Positions 34,961 to 48,177 are shown, counted from the stretch's first letter. The stretch is 64,000 nt of DNA from Whalleya microplaca (GCA_022497155.1 MU385791.1:62001-126000); one strand, 5' to 3'. Translations and numbers: made by a program. Notes: a model not told the origin generated them from the letters alone.

Positions 34961-37549
34961 GATGGGCGAGCTTGCCGACTATGCGGCGGCGGCAAGGTTG
35001 AAGTAGTATGGAGGTGGCGGAGGAGGTGGCGGGGATGACGGCGGCTAGATATCGGGCGCTCGGTGATGCGATGCTAAACTCAGTGTTCTCATATGCTTTG
35101 CTCAATATGGATGTGGATGTACGCTGCGAAACTATAGTGAGCAGAATGAGTGCCAAGTATAAGATGCGCCAAGAATAAGAAAGGTTTAAAGTTATAGAAG
35201 AAGTCGATTCTGGATGTCCCTGTCACCAACAATGTCTTTGTAACGCAGGTGACGTGTGAGGCTGAGCGCAACGAACTCGGGACGAACAAGGTCGAATAGA
35301 ATACGGGACGGGAGAACGTCGTCGCACTAGCAGACTGTAGCGCACAGAACAGGCAGAACAGGGTAGCTCAAGGGGCAAAGACTCCAATTGCCTCCTGGGG
35401 ATAAGTGAAGGGTAGAGAATAGGCTGGCGGGAAGCGCGCAGTCGCAAAGGTGGGATGGATCATAGATGGATCATGGATGGGAGAGGTTCAGAATCGGAGG
35501 TTCAAGTATAACTCGACTATGTATGTATGTGTGTACCTTTGACTATCTGAGGTAGGCGCGAACATGTAGGTATACCTGACTACCTGCCTGCCCGCCTGCC
35601 TGCCGTAGGTATATCGGCCTGGTAGAACAAAGCGGCATGGAGAAACTGGACTCGGCAATTAAGTACCCAGGTACTTCCGTTGGTTCTGTTGGCGCCGGTT
35701 GGCACCGAGTCCTGTAATGGAAGGCAAGCCCTCTGACCTGGAAAGTGGGGAAACCACAATGCCTAGGTACCCACTTCTGCCACTCCCGCTATCCCGCCAT
35801 CCTATCCCGCCACTAACGGTTCGACCTTGTTCGGTATAAGTCCGTCAACTAGGTATGATAAGTTTTCATCCTTTGTCAATGTTGTTCTTGTTGATGACCT
35901 CCTCTGAGACAAGCTAGCTACATGTACAAGTCGATAAGGTAGTCGCTGCCAATTGCAAATAGCATTTCATCACATCTTGAGCACGTGGTACAAATTGATG
36001 ATGACGATCTCAAGCTGTTATCGCAACCTCCTGCTTCGGCTTGCTTACCTTTCTGTACCTACCTTAGGTATAATACGGAATACTGCACTCCATATCCAGT
36101 AAGTAAGAATCCATCTTGTACCTACCTCTTCATGGAGGATCGATGTGTGGCCCTGTCTGATACTCCGTCCACCTCACTCCCGGAGTCATGTGCATCAATG
36201 GCACTTAACGGTCATATGGCTTGTGTCTGTTGAAGCAGCAATACATTTTCTTTACGTCCGTAGCCACTTATATCATAGCCAACACAGCATTTATTATGCC
36301 CATGGAAGAGAGCATTGAAAATTGACATCTTATAGGTATTGAGATTAATTGCATCGCTATGTATTAAGACTCTCGCCTTGATATAAAGACTCTTTGTCAA
36401 TCATATGTATTCAGCGGTATGTCTTCAGACTGCAATAGCCATTCAGACTTTGTGAGTAGAGCTTTTATCATGTGTATATTATTATATGTGTGTAAAGGGA
36501 GCAGGACTATCCAATCAACTCCGGCCATCAGAAACGTTGTGATGGACAGCCAACCATATCCAAGGCCGGGATATTTAAACGAGATTTCCGATCTCCTGCA
36601 TGCCCTGGTAGAGATTCCATCCCCGCCGTCTTCTTTCATTTTTATTAGAGAATTCGCACACCAGCGACCACTAATCATAACACCACAATTTCTATATTAT
36701 TGGCCTATTATCATGTAACACTAATTTGATTTAATATATTGGTCCCTGACAAGTTCTTTAGCAAGGAAACACTATGGACTCCCTTACACGGAGTACGGAA
36801 TACCTAGATAGCTAGATTCCAGGATATACGTGGTACATACAGAGAAATTTAAGGGCAGCCCCACCGCTAACTACATACCTAAGCTGCCCCTGCCAGTCAA
36901 GGGTCTGCGGGTGTGCTACATGCATCATAACGCCATTCTATTTCCTAATAAAAGCATATCTAACACCTGTTAAGTGACTGCAGGTCCTTTTTTTAGCATA
37001 CAATTCCGTAGGACTAACCCTATCTATCCTATTTCAGGGGCTTAGGCCCCGCTAGTGGGATATCGAGGGGCAAATCAACGATCATCGCCCCCCTCTTCCA
37101 CAAGGCTGTGTGCCTTGTATCCGTGCCGCTGCCGCGATCAACTTGCTGTTCATACGGACGCCTTTTTCTTAATAATTCCTTGGGAGTTGGGGGCCATCCC
37201 CTCAAGATCATCACCACAGCTGATCACCACAGCTAACATACGTTTCTTGCCTCATCTGCCTCGTGTTGCCATTCTCTTCACAGCTCTTTTTCCAGCTGTT
37301 CCTAGTACAACCGTACAACCTTCACTAAACACCAATCAACCCTCTCCTTTCCATTCCCAGATCTATTCCCAGTTCCATACACACTTCCATTCCTCAATCA
37401 TTAGAATAGAGTAATACTATCACCATTCGCTTGTCATTGTTCTTTTTCTCCTTCGTCTTCTTCATCTCGTATATCCGTGCATTTTCGACAAACCCTTCCT
37501 CGGCCGGAGATCGGAAACAAGACACGGCTTAGCTACACGAGGCGCCACA
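34961..37549. other. intergenic, 2.6 kb, divergent promoters
   Basis: This contains the promoter of the minus-strand F-box gene and of the plus-strand transglutaminase-like gene; the latter has a pyrimidine-rich leader at about 37440-37500. Short simple repeats lie at 35520-35535 (GTAT) and 35580-35605 (CTGC/CCTGC). I see no gene. Confidence 0.5.
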
Positions 37550-39541
37550 ATGGCCGATGTCGAAGAGCCCAAGTTCAATTCGCTTGCCGATCGAATCGCA
37601 GCTCTGAACAAACAAAAGAATTTCACTTCTCCTCAGCCTTCCGGAAAACGACCTCCTCCGCCGCCGCCTCCTGGGAAACCCGCCGCTCAAAACAAATTGC
37701 TGACTAACCCTGGCCCTATCGCCCCCAGGAGTCCGAATGTACCAGCCCGGCCACAGAGGCGCCCTCCCCCAAGTCTTCCGCAACGAACGAACACGTCGAA
37801 TTCCGTGGTCGAAAGCCCCCCAAGCCTTCCAGAACGTGAAGTCCCCCCGCCGCTCCCAGGCCGCAGAAAATCGGCTCAGCCACCACCTGCTCTCCCATCC
37901 CGGACACCGTCATCGCAACAGTTGGTCAGAAGAGGCTCCAACTCGTCCGAGATCTCACATATATCCACCCTCTCCAACCTTTCGTTAAATCATGCTTCCT
38001 CTCGTACTAGCAATACCTCGACCGAAACGCAACCGAACCGAAGAGTCCTGGCTCCGTCATTTGATCAAGCAAAGTTACCACCGCTACCGCCTTCAAGAAA
38101 AGAGAAGGAAGCTCAAGCAGCTAGGGAGGCCGCAAAAAGGGAGGCTTCCGAAGTCATCAAGGCTCCTCTAGTCTCAACGCGATCAGCGCCAGTGATACCT
38201 CAAATCGAATCACAACCTAGACTACCGCCCAGGTTGCCCTCTAGACCTGGAAAGTCACCCACCCCTATACAATCCGACGAAAGCCCCTCGCTTGGTCCAC
38301 GACGACTCCCGCCGCCACCTTCTGCCTTTGTGCGGCCAAAAACAACGTTTGAGGCACCTCAGAGGCCTGCTACCAGGCCAAGAGATGACGTTCCCCCGCC
38401 TATCCCCGTAAAATCGCGGCCAACCCTTGTCGAGATCGATGCGGTTGCGGTACGGGCCGCTGCCACTCAGGCGGCTACATGTTTGATATGCCGAGATTTC
38501 TCGCGGCCCGATAGCGTGGCCGCGCAGTACCCGAGCCAGTCGCTCCCGAGACACGATCCGGTCGGGTACCTCGCGAACGTGCTCTGCGGCCTGTTCCCCT
38601 CGGCCACGGACAAGGCGCGCGCCATCTTCACCTGGTGCCACCACAACATCGCGTACAACGTCGAGGAGTTCTTCGGCAAGTGCATCAAGGGCCGCAACGT
38701 CGAGGAGACCATCTTCCACGGCAAGGCCGTCTGCCAGGGCTACGCCGAGGTCTACCAGGCGATCGCGCAGCGCGCCGGCCTCGAGTGCGTCGTCGTCGGC
38801 GGCCACGGCAAGGGCTACGGGTACACCCCCCTGGCGCCCGGGCAGCGCCCGCCGCCGCGCGACCCGTCTGGCCACGCGTGGAACGCCGTGCGCATCGACA
38901 ACGGCGAGTGGAAGCTGCTGGACGCGTGCTGGGGCGCCGGCTCCGTGGGGGACCAGCGGTACCACAAGGGCTTCAACCCGCAGATGTTCACCCTCGCCAA
39001 CGAGCTCTTCGGGCTCAAGCACTTCCCGCGCGACGAGCGGCACTTCTTCCGCGCCGACGGGCGCCTGCCGTCGTGGGACGAGTACATCCGCGGCCCGCAC
39101 GGCGGCGCCGAGAAGGCGCAGTGGTTCGGCACCGCCACCGAGGAGGGCCTGTCCGAGTGGACCTTCTCCCCCGCCGAGAAGCACATCCCCGTGTACCACC
39201 CCACCAGCGACCCAGTGCGCTTCCAGTTCTCCAAGGTCTGCGAGCACTGGGTGCCCGAGCGCCACGGGAAAGGCGCCAACTACCTCCTGCTGATGAAGAT
39301 CGGCGGGGTCGATGGAAGGAAGGAGGACCTCGTGCCCCTGGACTCCGACGGCTTCTGGTGGTGGGTCGACGTGCCCGCGCGGGATCTGGGGGCCCCCGGG
39401 CAGAGCGTGTTCTTGTACGCGCTTACGGTGCTGAATGGGAAGGATGCGAGGGGGGTTACGAAGGAGGAGTTGGCCAGGGTGAAGGGGAGTGGTGGGTATA
39501 GTATGGCGTGGGCTGTTTATGCTAAGTGGGAGCTTGTGTAG
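37550..39541 (+). CDS. Cyk3-like protein with transglutaminase-like domain and proline-rich N-terminus
   Basis: A single exon of 663 residues. The first 300 residues are disordered, with many PPP and PPLP motifs (for example KRPPPPPPPGKP), which are SH3-binding type. The last 300 residues form a transglutaminase-like fold as in yeast Cyk3 and animal kyphoscoliosis peptidase: Cys395 in KAVCQGYAE, His442 in GHAWNAVRI and Asp458 in LLDACWGAG make a complete Cys-His-Asp triad. Cyk3 relatives act at the division septum during cytokinesis and bind SH3 proteins. Yeast Cyk3 carries its own SH3 domain; here I see only proline-rich ligand motifs, so the role is inferred. Base composition jumps to much higher GC around 38480, where the folded domain begins. 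Confidence 0.85.
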   Translation: MADVEEPKFNSLADRIAALNKQKNFTSPQPSGKRPPPPPPPGKPAAQNKLLTNPGPIAPRSPNVPARPQRRPPPSLPQRTNTSNSVVESPPSLPEREVPPPLPGRRKSAQPPPALPSRTPSSQQLVRRGSNSSEISHISTLSNLSLNHASSRTSNTSTETQPNRRVLAPSFDQAKLPPLPPSRKEKEAQAAREAAKREASEVIKAPLVSTRSAPVIPQIESQPRLPPRLPSRPGKSPTPIQSDESPSLGPRRLPPPPSAFVRPKTTFEAPQRPATRPRDDVPPPIPVKSRPTLVEIDAVAVRAAATQAATCLICRDFSRPDSVAAQYPSQSLPRHDPVGYLANVLCGLFPSATDKARAIFTWCHHNIAYNVEEFFGKCIKGRNVEETIFHGKAVCQGYAEVYQAIAQRAGLECVVVGGHGKGYGYTPLAPGQRPPPRDPSGHAWNAVRIDNGEWKLLDACWGAGSVGDQRYHKGFNPQMFTLANELFGLKHFPRDERHFFRADGRLPSWDEYIRGPHGGAEKAQWFGTATEEGLSEWTFSPAEKHIPVYHPTSDPVRFQFSKVCEHWVPERHGKGANYLLLMKIGGVDGRKEDLVPLDSDGFWWWVDVPARDLGAPGQSVFLYALTVLNGKDARGVTKEELARVKGSGGYSMAWAVYAKWELV

Positions 39542-42130
39542 GCTTTCCTGGCCTGGAATGGGAGGGGAGGGGGGTTGTGTCTGTGAGGGAGGCTAGGCAC
39601 GCTGGGATAATGTGTATATACATAATAGGGAAAGAGAGAAATGGATCCATGGATGGATGGAAGGGCGCTTTGAGATAGATACCTAGGGGCGAGATCTGCG
39701 TATTAAGAAGCATATGTGAGTGCATATTTGGTTGATCTTGAGGTGTGGTGGTTGGTAGGTAGGTAGCATTGGCGTAAGTGAAAGGAAGACTATGCGTTGC
39801 CCCCTTGATTTGATTGTGTTCTTGGGCTTTGGGTTTTGGCGTGAGCGGGTGAGTGGGTGAGTTGGTGGTCTGGCGTTGACGAGAGAGTATCTAACACCTT
39901 GAAGTAGTGCCCGATGAGACTAGCATGTGAGACAGCAATGGCAATGAGCGGGATATTCACGTAGTAGAACTATATCGTTCTCAGGCAATTCGCCCACATA
40001 CGACAGTCCACATGGAAGAATTTCAATGTGGAGCTTGCATTGAGCCTTTGATTATTAGTTCCTTGCAGTCGGGTTGTCTTGTAGTGCTGGGATGTTACCG
40101 CCCATGGAAGCTATAGAGGTCCAAGGGTTTGTCGACAAGCCCTTGCACACATACCACTGAAGTGAAAGCTTGAGTAGAGTGCTAGCCTCAGTCTAATGAA
40201 GAGTGGCCAATGTGTCGAGAGGCTCTACGCTGCAAAGATCTTCCAATAAGTGAGAGTCTAGCGGCTGTGAGCAAAGTGCGGGCAGACCAGATATATGAGA
40301 CTTTCAGGATACAGGAAAAAAGTTTCATGATAACCTATGATGGAATAGAGATCTGAATTATGGCTTGGAAGTGTGTTAGAAGTTTGTTGGCGTTGAGTTT
40401 TATTATTTATCATTATTCTCGTCACTATGGCTGTTAATAGAAAGTTCCCACGTTGATATCCTTTTCCTTTGTCGATTTGGAATGATTCTTGACGAATCCT
40501 CTTAGAAACGGACAACAATTGGTTGAAATGTCGTACGACATCGCGTCAATGTCTATTGTCGAGATAGGGGTAATATATATAGTGTCTGGGGGCTGATGGA
40601 GCTCGCTGGAATGGCCATTTCGAGGGCCTTTGCTTAGAAGAGATCTTCTGAGCTGCTGTCCAGGAGATCACCTGGACTTACAACTTTACATTTCCAATTG
40701 ACAAATGTTAATGATCACGACAGTACCTGAATGATCCTTTTCACACTGTAATTGTGGTATCTATTCTGAATGAACACCAACAATGCGGAAAGTACTCTCA
40801 GAACGGCTCTTCCTCTTTCACATCCATAAGTCATTGCGAGCTCACGGATAGGGGTCCTCCAAGTATCCGCTTATGCGGCGCCTATCCGGTATATCAAACC
40901 CATGCCATTTATAAATCTTAGTAGATAACTCTCACAATTAATTAAAGCATCGAGAACCTTTGTAGGCATCGTATGTCTCATAGCTGTCTTTCGAGAAGGA
41001 TTTGGAGAGTCAGCAGCTCAGTAAGAACATAACTCTGGCTTGATTAATATATGCTGACGTGAGGGGACTAATCCTTCAGCGAGGCGCTTCGATAGCTTCA
41101 AGCCATCTGTCGTTTTAATCGGTCTAGTCCCGAGCTCCCTTCCGTAGACCGAGACTAATGATATTTATGGCTGAGCCTCGTGAAACCAACTTCATATGTC
41201 AGCCTCGTCCGATGCGGCGTACTCAGCCGCCAATCCGGATACAGACGGTCTATTCAGGGGCCATTGCGGCCTCGAAACAGCCACTAGCCCCTTGATTATG
41301 TAAAATCAAGCATCTACGTACTAAGGTCGAAGAAAGTGTAGATAAGAGAGGTTTCTAACACATATATCCCTTTGTTATTCTAGTCAGGCTAACTGACTCT
41401 TAACCAAATCAAGGCGATCTCTCCTGATTTTGCAAATTGCTTCGTAGTGTACTGAGTACATTTTATATTACGAGTATTGTACAACAAAACAGGCTGCGAA
41501 GCCAATGTTAATACTCCTTAAACTGTGTAAGCTGAAGCTAACGCAGCCGTGCCACGAAGATAGATGAGAGTCACGCCTCCATGATTCCAAATTCATAGGC
41601 AACAATTTGCGGAAGGATGAAAGTGTCTCGGACTACTCATAGGATTCTTCCTAATCCCCTTAAGTCTTTAGCATGAGGCGTTCCGTCTGATATCGCTAAA
41701 GAAACTACCGTGGTCAAACTGCCTAATGAGGATCACATCGGACCAATTTCAACCTCTGTGCCTGGCGGGTAGTAGTGGATTTGTTTGTGTACCTACCCGA
41801 ATGAGCGTGTCGGTATTCCAATGGAAATACTATACATCGGATGAGTGAGATGAGGATCATTCCCAATGGTGAGAATCGTTTGTCACGAGCGCGACTCGCC
41901 TCAAACTAGTGGAAGTAGAGCGTCTAACTATCTCATCAGACGATTTAGATACTCTCAACAAAAAGAGGACAGATTAAGTAACATGAAAAGTTTACGTGGC
42001 TATAAAGGGGAGTGCTTCTCCCATCCCTTTCTGAATGTCTCTCCAAGAAGCATCCAGAAGCATCTGAATATCAGTCCTTTCTATACTTAAAATACCCAAC
42101 AGTCTTCAATACGATCCCAAATCCGTCAAA
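39542..42130. other. intergenic, 2.6 kb, nothing recognised
   Basis: Frames are short on both strands. The region includes the 3' UTR of the transglutaminase-like gene and the promoter of the thaumatin-like gene. A GGATG-type short repeat lies around 39645-39660. No RNA gene or transposon remnant was identified. Confidence 0.5.
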
Positions 42131-43089
42131 ATGTTCCACCGGCGCGCAGTCCTGCTTTCGCTCCTTGCGACTAAGGCCATGTCGGCGGCCGTGGGCCCCC
42201 GCGCCGACGGCGAAGAAGCCACCATCACCCCCGGCCAGTACGGAACCGCCAGCGGCGGTGCCCTGGACATCGCGGCGAAGCCGACGGGACCCGCGGAATT
42301 CGTAGAAAACGCCCAAATCGCGTCCCCGCCGAAATACCTGACCATCACGGTCGTCAACTCCCAGTCCGCTCCGGTGTCCACCTCGCACGCCCGCAACGCC
42401 GGGGCCCCGGCCCCCGTGAGCGGCAATGTAGGCGCCGGCACCATTGCCGCGCATGCCACGGCTGTCTTCGCTGTGCCCACGGGCTGGGCTGGGAATGTGG
42501 CTGTGGTGCCTGCGTCGCACCCGATTAGCAACGATGATTCGCTGATCGAGGCGAGCTTCGTGAAGCCGTCGGGCTATAGTGTTGCTGTGGCCGATGTGGA
42601 TATCAGCTATGTGTAAGTCTATGTACCCCTTACTCCCGTCGGGGCTGGTCTTATATGGCATACTAACCTTGCTGGATAGCGACGGTTTCTCAGTCCCTAT
42701 TACGTGCTCATGTAACGGCGGGGTGGTAACTGGTTGCAACAAGGACTTATTCAGTCTTCACTCATGCCCCGTAAGCAGGCCAACGTCTTTCAATACTAGG
42801 ACATGAAACTGATAGCAGCAGAACAACGATGGGAAGGGTGCTTGCGTAAACCCTAAGCGCGCGGACGGAAGCACCACGTCTGCCACGTCCTTTTTCGCTC
42901 CCTGTTCTGGCGGGGCTTATACATACCCCATCGATAACAAGGCCAACAGCTTCGGACAGGTAAGCACCTTGGAATTTCTCACGTCACTGAATGCCTTCTA
43001 ATCAGCCTTACATCAAACAGTGCCAGAGTGGCCGCATCACTTGCTGCATCGGTACCAGCTGCCCCAAGAACCCAAAGCAGCCGAACTAG
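42131..43089 (+). CDS. secreted thaumatin-like protein
   Basis: Four exons (42131-42612, 42680-42770, 42822-42959, 43021-43089) give 259 residues. An N-terminal hydrophobic leader (FHRRAVLLSLLATKAMSAAV) suggests secretion. The body has LTITVVNSQSAPVSTSHARN, a segment ending PTGWAGNVAV, then DDSLIEASF and a Cys-rich C-terminal half (ITCSCNGGVVTGC, LHSCP, GACVNP, APCSGGAYTYP, GQCQSGRITCCIGTSCP). This matches the fungal thaumatin-like family, small disulfide-rich proteins, some with beta-glucan-related activity. The acceptor of intron 2 is a CAGCAG pair, so one Gln may be included or not. All exon phases agree. A TATA-like tract (CTATAAAGG, near 42000) lies about 130 bases upstream. Confidence 0.78.
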
Positions 43090-46000
43090 GATGGCGGTGC
43101 TTGTTGGGTTTGATCAGGGTATATGATGCATCGTGATACGTTCGCAAGCGAACGCTGAGGGTAGATTGGGTCTTGCTAGGGTTTCTAACTCTACTCAAGC
43201 CTCAGCGTCGATGTTGTTACATAGCTAGGGTTCATTTGCTTTTACCCCTATTCCTTTCTTTTCATATGTTGCTAGCAATACTAGAGATGTCTTCGCTCCT
43301 CTCGCTCTCTCTAAACACCCTTGCTGCAACATATTTGTATATTTAACCTTCTTTTAACTTTAAACTGGGTATGGCTGGCATGAGCATTGCGATGGGTTTC
43401 TCATTACAGACACATTACATAGTTTTCTGAATGAATTTATATTCTAAGGAAACAAGAAGGTGCAGTCATACCCTTCATTGACTATTAAGAGATTGCTATG
43501 TCATGTTGTTGAGGGGTAATCCTCACAGAATCAAAGCAGATCAAATTAGCACTTGTGAATATGAGCATTATTTCAAACTTTGAATTTTGAACTTATGGCC
43601 TTCATTATAATCAAGGTAATACTAAAAGACCCAGGCTTGTAGCGAATATTAAAGTTATTATTGATTCTCTTTTGTCAAAAGTACAAGGTTTTATGAGTTG
43701 CCTAAAGGGTTCTGAGTACGTACATATAGTAGAGTAGAAATATGAATGGCAGCCTAACAGCAAATACGATGAAATTATCAATCTTCTTCACTTCTGAGTC
43801 CACATGAGACTTCATGAAAACGAACAGTTCAGAAGGATATTGCTGAAGGACGATGGTGTCTGCTGGTAATGCTACAAGGTTGGCACTTACGCATTTGCTT
43901 CCATGTTTTTATCTCACCATATATGTTAGAGCTTAGGTATCGACAATGAAATATGTTAGTTGACTACAAAGGTAACTCGTGGAATATTAGGGCTCGGGTA
44001 TATCTAGAGGCCATAATGATACAACGAGTGTTGAACTAGGGAGTGGTACATGCTATACGCATGAACGTTGCTAAGGGTGAGCTGAAAAGGCGCATTGTCT
44101 TCGGGTGAGACAATTCACTCAAAATAGAAGTGTGATCTAATTCAAGGTCATTTTATAACATGGTGCTTGAGCTGCTGCCATGTATGGAAGGAATAATGCC
44201 GCAGATGGAAAGGTGGAAACCGTGGCGTTTGTGAGATGACTTCCAACATAGGTAGGATATTTCAGTTCGAAAGTTCTAAAGCTCGATTCCTCAAACTAAA
44301 TCATACAGCGGAAAACGAATAGAGCCAAAGCCATAGTTTCATGTCTCTCACCCTTAGAGAATCCGTTTTAGCCCTGATATGAGAGAATCCTGTATTTTGT
44401 CTCGGCGAATGAGCCTAATTAGGTTATGTATATCGGACTGGTTCATCGTCATGGAAGTAACCTGCCAGGTGATGATTTGGTCAGAATAGGGGTACAGAAA
44501 CTATTGAAAATCAGGCATATTCTAAGATCCGCAAGCTTTCTACATTCCAACATAAACCTGCCTCAGGGCCTGAGAATCATTAGCTTTCATGTCGGATAAC
44601 ACTGATATACGAATTACCCTATGGGGAACGTGCCGCTGCCTTCAACCAAGTGCCGGCCTGCTGCCGTCAGAACACGCTCTGAATGGCCGTACACTTCATG
44701 TGTCTTGAATCCGACACATCAAATTCACTCCAATATTGATACCTCTTGTTCCGATGATCTTTGCGGAATAGGTTTGTCCTAGGTATTGACAACTAGGTTC
44801 GAGATTATGCGGGTGGTAAGTAGCATCGGTTCCAGTTGCTCATAATTAATTGCATCGTACCATACTTCTTAACGTCGTAGTCGGATAGAGGAAGTCGTAT
44901 CTGCCCTTGGATCGCGTAGGTCCCTACCATCGAGGATAGAAAGGCTGCGATGGAGTTGTGAAAGTTAAGGTCTTCAAAGTTTAATCCCTCAGTAGCTCCA
45001 AAGTAACTCCTGAGCATTTTCCGAGAAATGCATGGCATCCGCTATTGGTTATTTAAAGTTGTGTGTGTTGCGGAAAGTGCATGCAGCCTGCAGCATATTC
45101 GAATCTCTATCTTGTCTCACCGGTCAAGGCGGTTGATTTGGACCGGTGAGATACCACCCTTGTCACTGAGGCTTCGTGATTCGACGTTCAACCGTTTTGT
45201 CAAAGTAACAGAACCAGCGGAAGCAAAAGAAACATGGGATTCTGAATATCGAGCCCGTCTATGAAGCGATACATCCGACCGGATCTGCCGCTTCTAGTGG
45301 ACACCAGTGGAGCATCCTCTTCATGGGGAATCCAATGACGACTAGAAACGAGTTCTAGTATAGACAAGTACCTTTTACGTTATTGAAATCGAACTTGGAA
45401 AAAGCCATACTGTGTACATCAGGCCACCCATCTTAAACTAGCATGCTCAGATGGTGGTGCGGATAGAGAAGCATGTATGTTACTTACACCCTTCCGTCTC
45501 CCACAGGACCCGCTGGTAGCCGCCAATCCTATTACTCTCGTTAGTATCACTACATCCTTAGGTACAACATGTTCTATGGAACCTCTACTAGTTGCAATGC
45601 GCGGCATCTAACGGAGGTTAGGTCGGGAGTAGACGGTAACCTTGTTGGTCCTCCAGAAAGCATTGAGGTCGAAGTAGGAGGGGGAAGGCTCGGCTTTTGT
45701 TGGGTGTGCTTCGTATTTGGCCATACGATCCTTGAAGGAAGAAAAAGAAAAGAGAGGGATAGAGAGCCAGTAACAGGCGCTGATACAGGAACACCACATC
45801 TGAACTGTGGCGTTCGCTAAGGAATGTCCGTCTCATCAAGCGAGCCCAACACTACACTTACAGTATTTTAGGAAGAGCCATAAGTCACTGAATAGGCGAT
45901 TAGTCCCAATATGTTGCCAAAAGTGCGTGTTATTAGATATTATGAACCCTTTAGCTATGTCATGCCTTCGTTTATCTAGCATCAATTTTACCTCTAGCTT

Positions 46001-46134
46001 TGACTGACATAAAGTCGCTGGTTAGGTGTTGTATTGCTGATTCTCCAGAGGCGAAGAGACACATCTCCGCCCTTACAAGTCTCAACGATGGATTTTTGGA
46101 TAACAGGGTCCGCGAGCCCCTTTCCATTTCAACC
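43090..46134. other. intergenic, 3.0 kb, nothing recognised
   Basis: AT-rich and gene-free as far as I can see. The frames present are short, lack family resemblance and do not join across plausible introns. The right end is the 3' flank of the glucoamylase gene. Confidence 0.5.
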
Positions 46135-48177
46135 TTAGCATCCACCACTACTACCCGTCGGACCCGTCCACGCATCATCCGTCACCAGCTTCACCTCACC
46201 CGGATCTGCATCCCCATTACAAGGGGGTACCAGTATGGTCCGACTCGTCGTCTCCCTAATAGGATCTTGCCCACAATCCTGTTCACGGACATAATGATAC
46301 TCCACCTTCTTCCCCGCCAGCAACGGCACAATGCTCGACCACAACGGGCGCTCGGGCGAGTACTCCGAAGCTCCGAGCGGCCAGGCGTTGTCGAAGTCCC
46401 ACGTCCCGAGATCGCTCGTGTTGCCGCTCACGTAGATGTTCTCCCCGAAGTACGTCGTGGCATTGACCAGGAAGCGCACATTCGCGGTGCAGGTGGAGTT
46501 TATGCTCGGCGCGCCGGCGGCCAGTGCCGGAGAATACGATCCCTTCGTGGAAGAAGGGGAGCACTGGGCCGGTGCTTCGGCGGGGGGAGATGGAACCCAG
46601 CTCCGTGGGAACTCGCCTGCGCGGCGCTGGGCCATCGTCACGAACGCTGCGTACGACCAAGTCAGGTCGTGGGCCGAGAGTGGATTGCCGGGCTGGTTTT
46701 TGTTGAACTGTTCGGACAAAGAGCCGTTTTCGAGGGTGTACTTCTGGACCACGCGCACGAAAGAATCGGCATAGTCGGTGACCGCTTTCGTGATCTGTGG
46801 AAATTCGGTACCATCGCCCTTGATGCTGTAAGTCCCGACCTTAGCTTCTGGGTAGACGCCCTTGAAGAAGGTGAGCGATGTATCATCGATGGCAAGTCTT
46901 CCCTGAGATTCCCACTGCGCAACGGCATTATATAGGTATTCTGCCGCTCCTGCGGTAATGAGATACCTATTGAATATGAGCCTCTAGGTGTCTGAAATAA
47001 TGTAATTGATGCGAACGAACCATGGATTGCCGTCGTAGTAGACATCCTCGATGTATCTGCCAATAGCAATGCCCTCGTTCGAAGGGATCCCATTGTTGAT
47101 CGGATACAAAGACGAGTCACGGAATGAGTCGATAAAAGCCTTAAAATTGGATAAACTGCGACTGTTGCAGGGCTGAATGCTCAAGTCACTGCACTTGGCG
47201 TCGACATCGAAGACGGAGTTAGGGCCAAGTATGGTATTCGCATCCTTGCCGCTTCGTCCGTTATCGACGTTGATATTGGCCACGAAATATTCGCCATTCC
47301 AGTATGCCTGTTGAAGGAAGCAGAGTAGCTGGGAGGCCTGATCACAACCGACGCAATTCACGCCAAGGGCCTTCGCAAGTTCAGCACCTTCAGCTAGCGC
47401 CCGATACTGATTCTGAGTGGTGAAGAAACTTGATCCCTCCACCTCTTCCCATAGATCGAATCCAGTGGCGTTCCTGATTGTAAATCAGCCATTTTCGCCA
47501 AGTCCGATAATACGTGAATCAGACAGACCAGTACTGTCCGACATATGACAAGTCGTTCGAAATGATTGGCCACACCACGGCCTTCGATGTTTCTTCCTGG
47601 CCGTTCGAGATGAGCCAGTTGCTGTACGTGATCAACGCGATAGCACGCAACGCAGGGCCGTCTCTCTGAGGCCTTCCCCACGCCCCATTAAAGCGTGTTC
47701 CATCCGCATTAAACTTTGGTTCTCCAAGTCCAGCTCCAGAAGGTAGGAAAGCGCCAGAGGCACTAGTAACGGTCTGCACGACAGCTTGGGAGTGGATATA
47801 GTCCTTGATGTACTGATGGAGCTCATCCTTACCCAAGATGAATTCATCGATGACCATCTTCATTGTCATTGCTGCATCTCGGGTCCAGCTATAGAAGTCT
47901 AACTCGGTCAGACGAAAAAGGCGGGAACGCCGACCTTTGATAACTCACAGTTGGGTTCAGTCTTGGACGGACTAGCTATGATAAAGCCCGCCGCAGCTCC
48001 GGCAACCATCGAGCCATTAGCGCCGATGTTGTCCAGCGTGCGTTGAAGAGCTATGGCTCGCTCTTCCTCAATGAAAGCATCGATGCTCGCATTGCGGAAT
48101 AAGTTGCTGGCGAATGCCTTACTAGAACCTGAAAGGACGGCCAGGCAGGCTATGAGATTCAGGACGAGTCGAGTCAT
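46135..48177 (-). CDS. glucoamylase (GH15) with C-terminal starch-binding module (CBM20)
   Basis: Four exons (48177-47949, 47898-47529, 47473-47021, 46966-46135) give 627 residues. A signal peptide (MTRLVLNLIACLAVLSGSSKAFA) directs secretion. The enzyme releases glucose from the non-reducing ends of starch by inversion. The general acid lies in FDLWEEVEGSSFF (about Glu209) and the general base in SLSEQFNK (about Glu436), followed by the typical HDLTWSYAAF. The active-site entry NYFYSWTRDAA is formed across the first junction. The CBM20 (from about residue 525) shows TYFGENIYVSGNTSDLGTW and PLWSSIVPLLAGKKVEYHYV. The usual Ser/Thr-rich linker is short. One expected starch-contacting Trp in the WESDPNR-type motif appears as Arg (46255-46257). 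The donors GTCTGT and GTTCGT are weak but the frame is exact. Confidence 0.93.

Noticed and set aside
38255..39265. Long minus-strand frame of 336 codons
   Set aside because: It lies antisense to the transglutaminase-like domain. Its Val/Ala/Leu/Arg-rich composition is what a GC-rich third-position gene throws onto the other strand.
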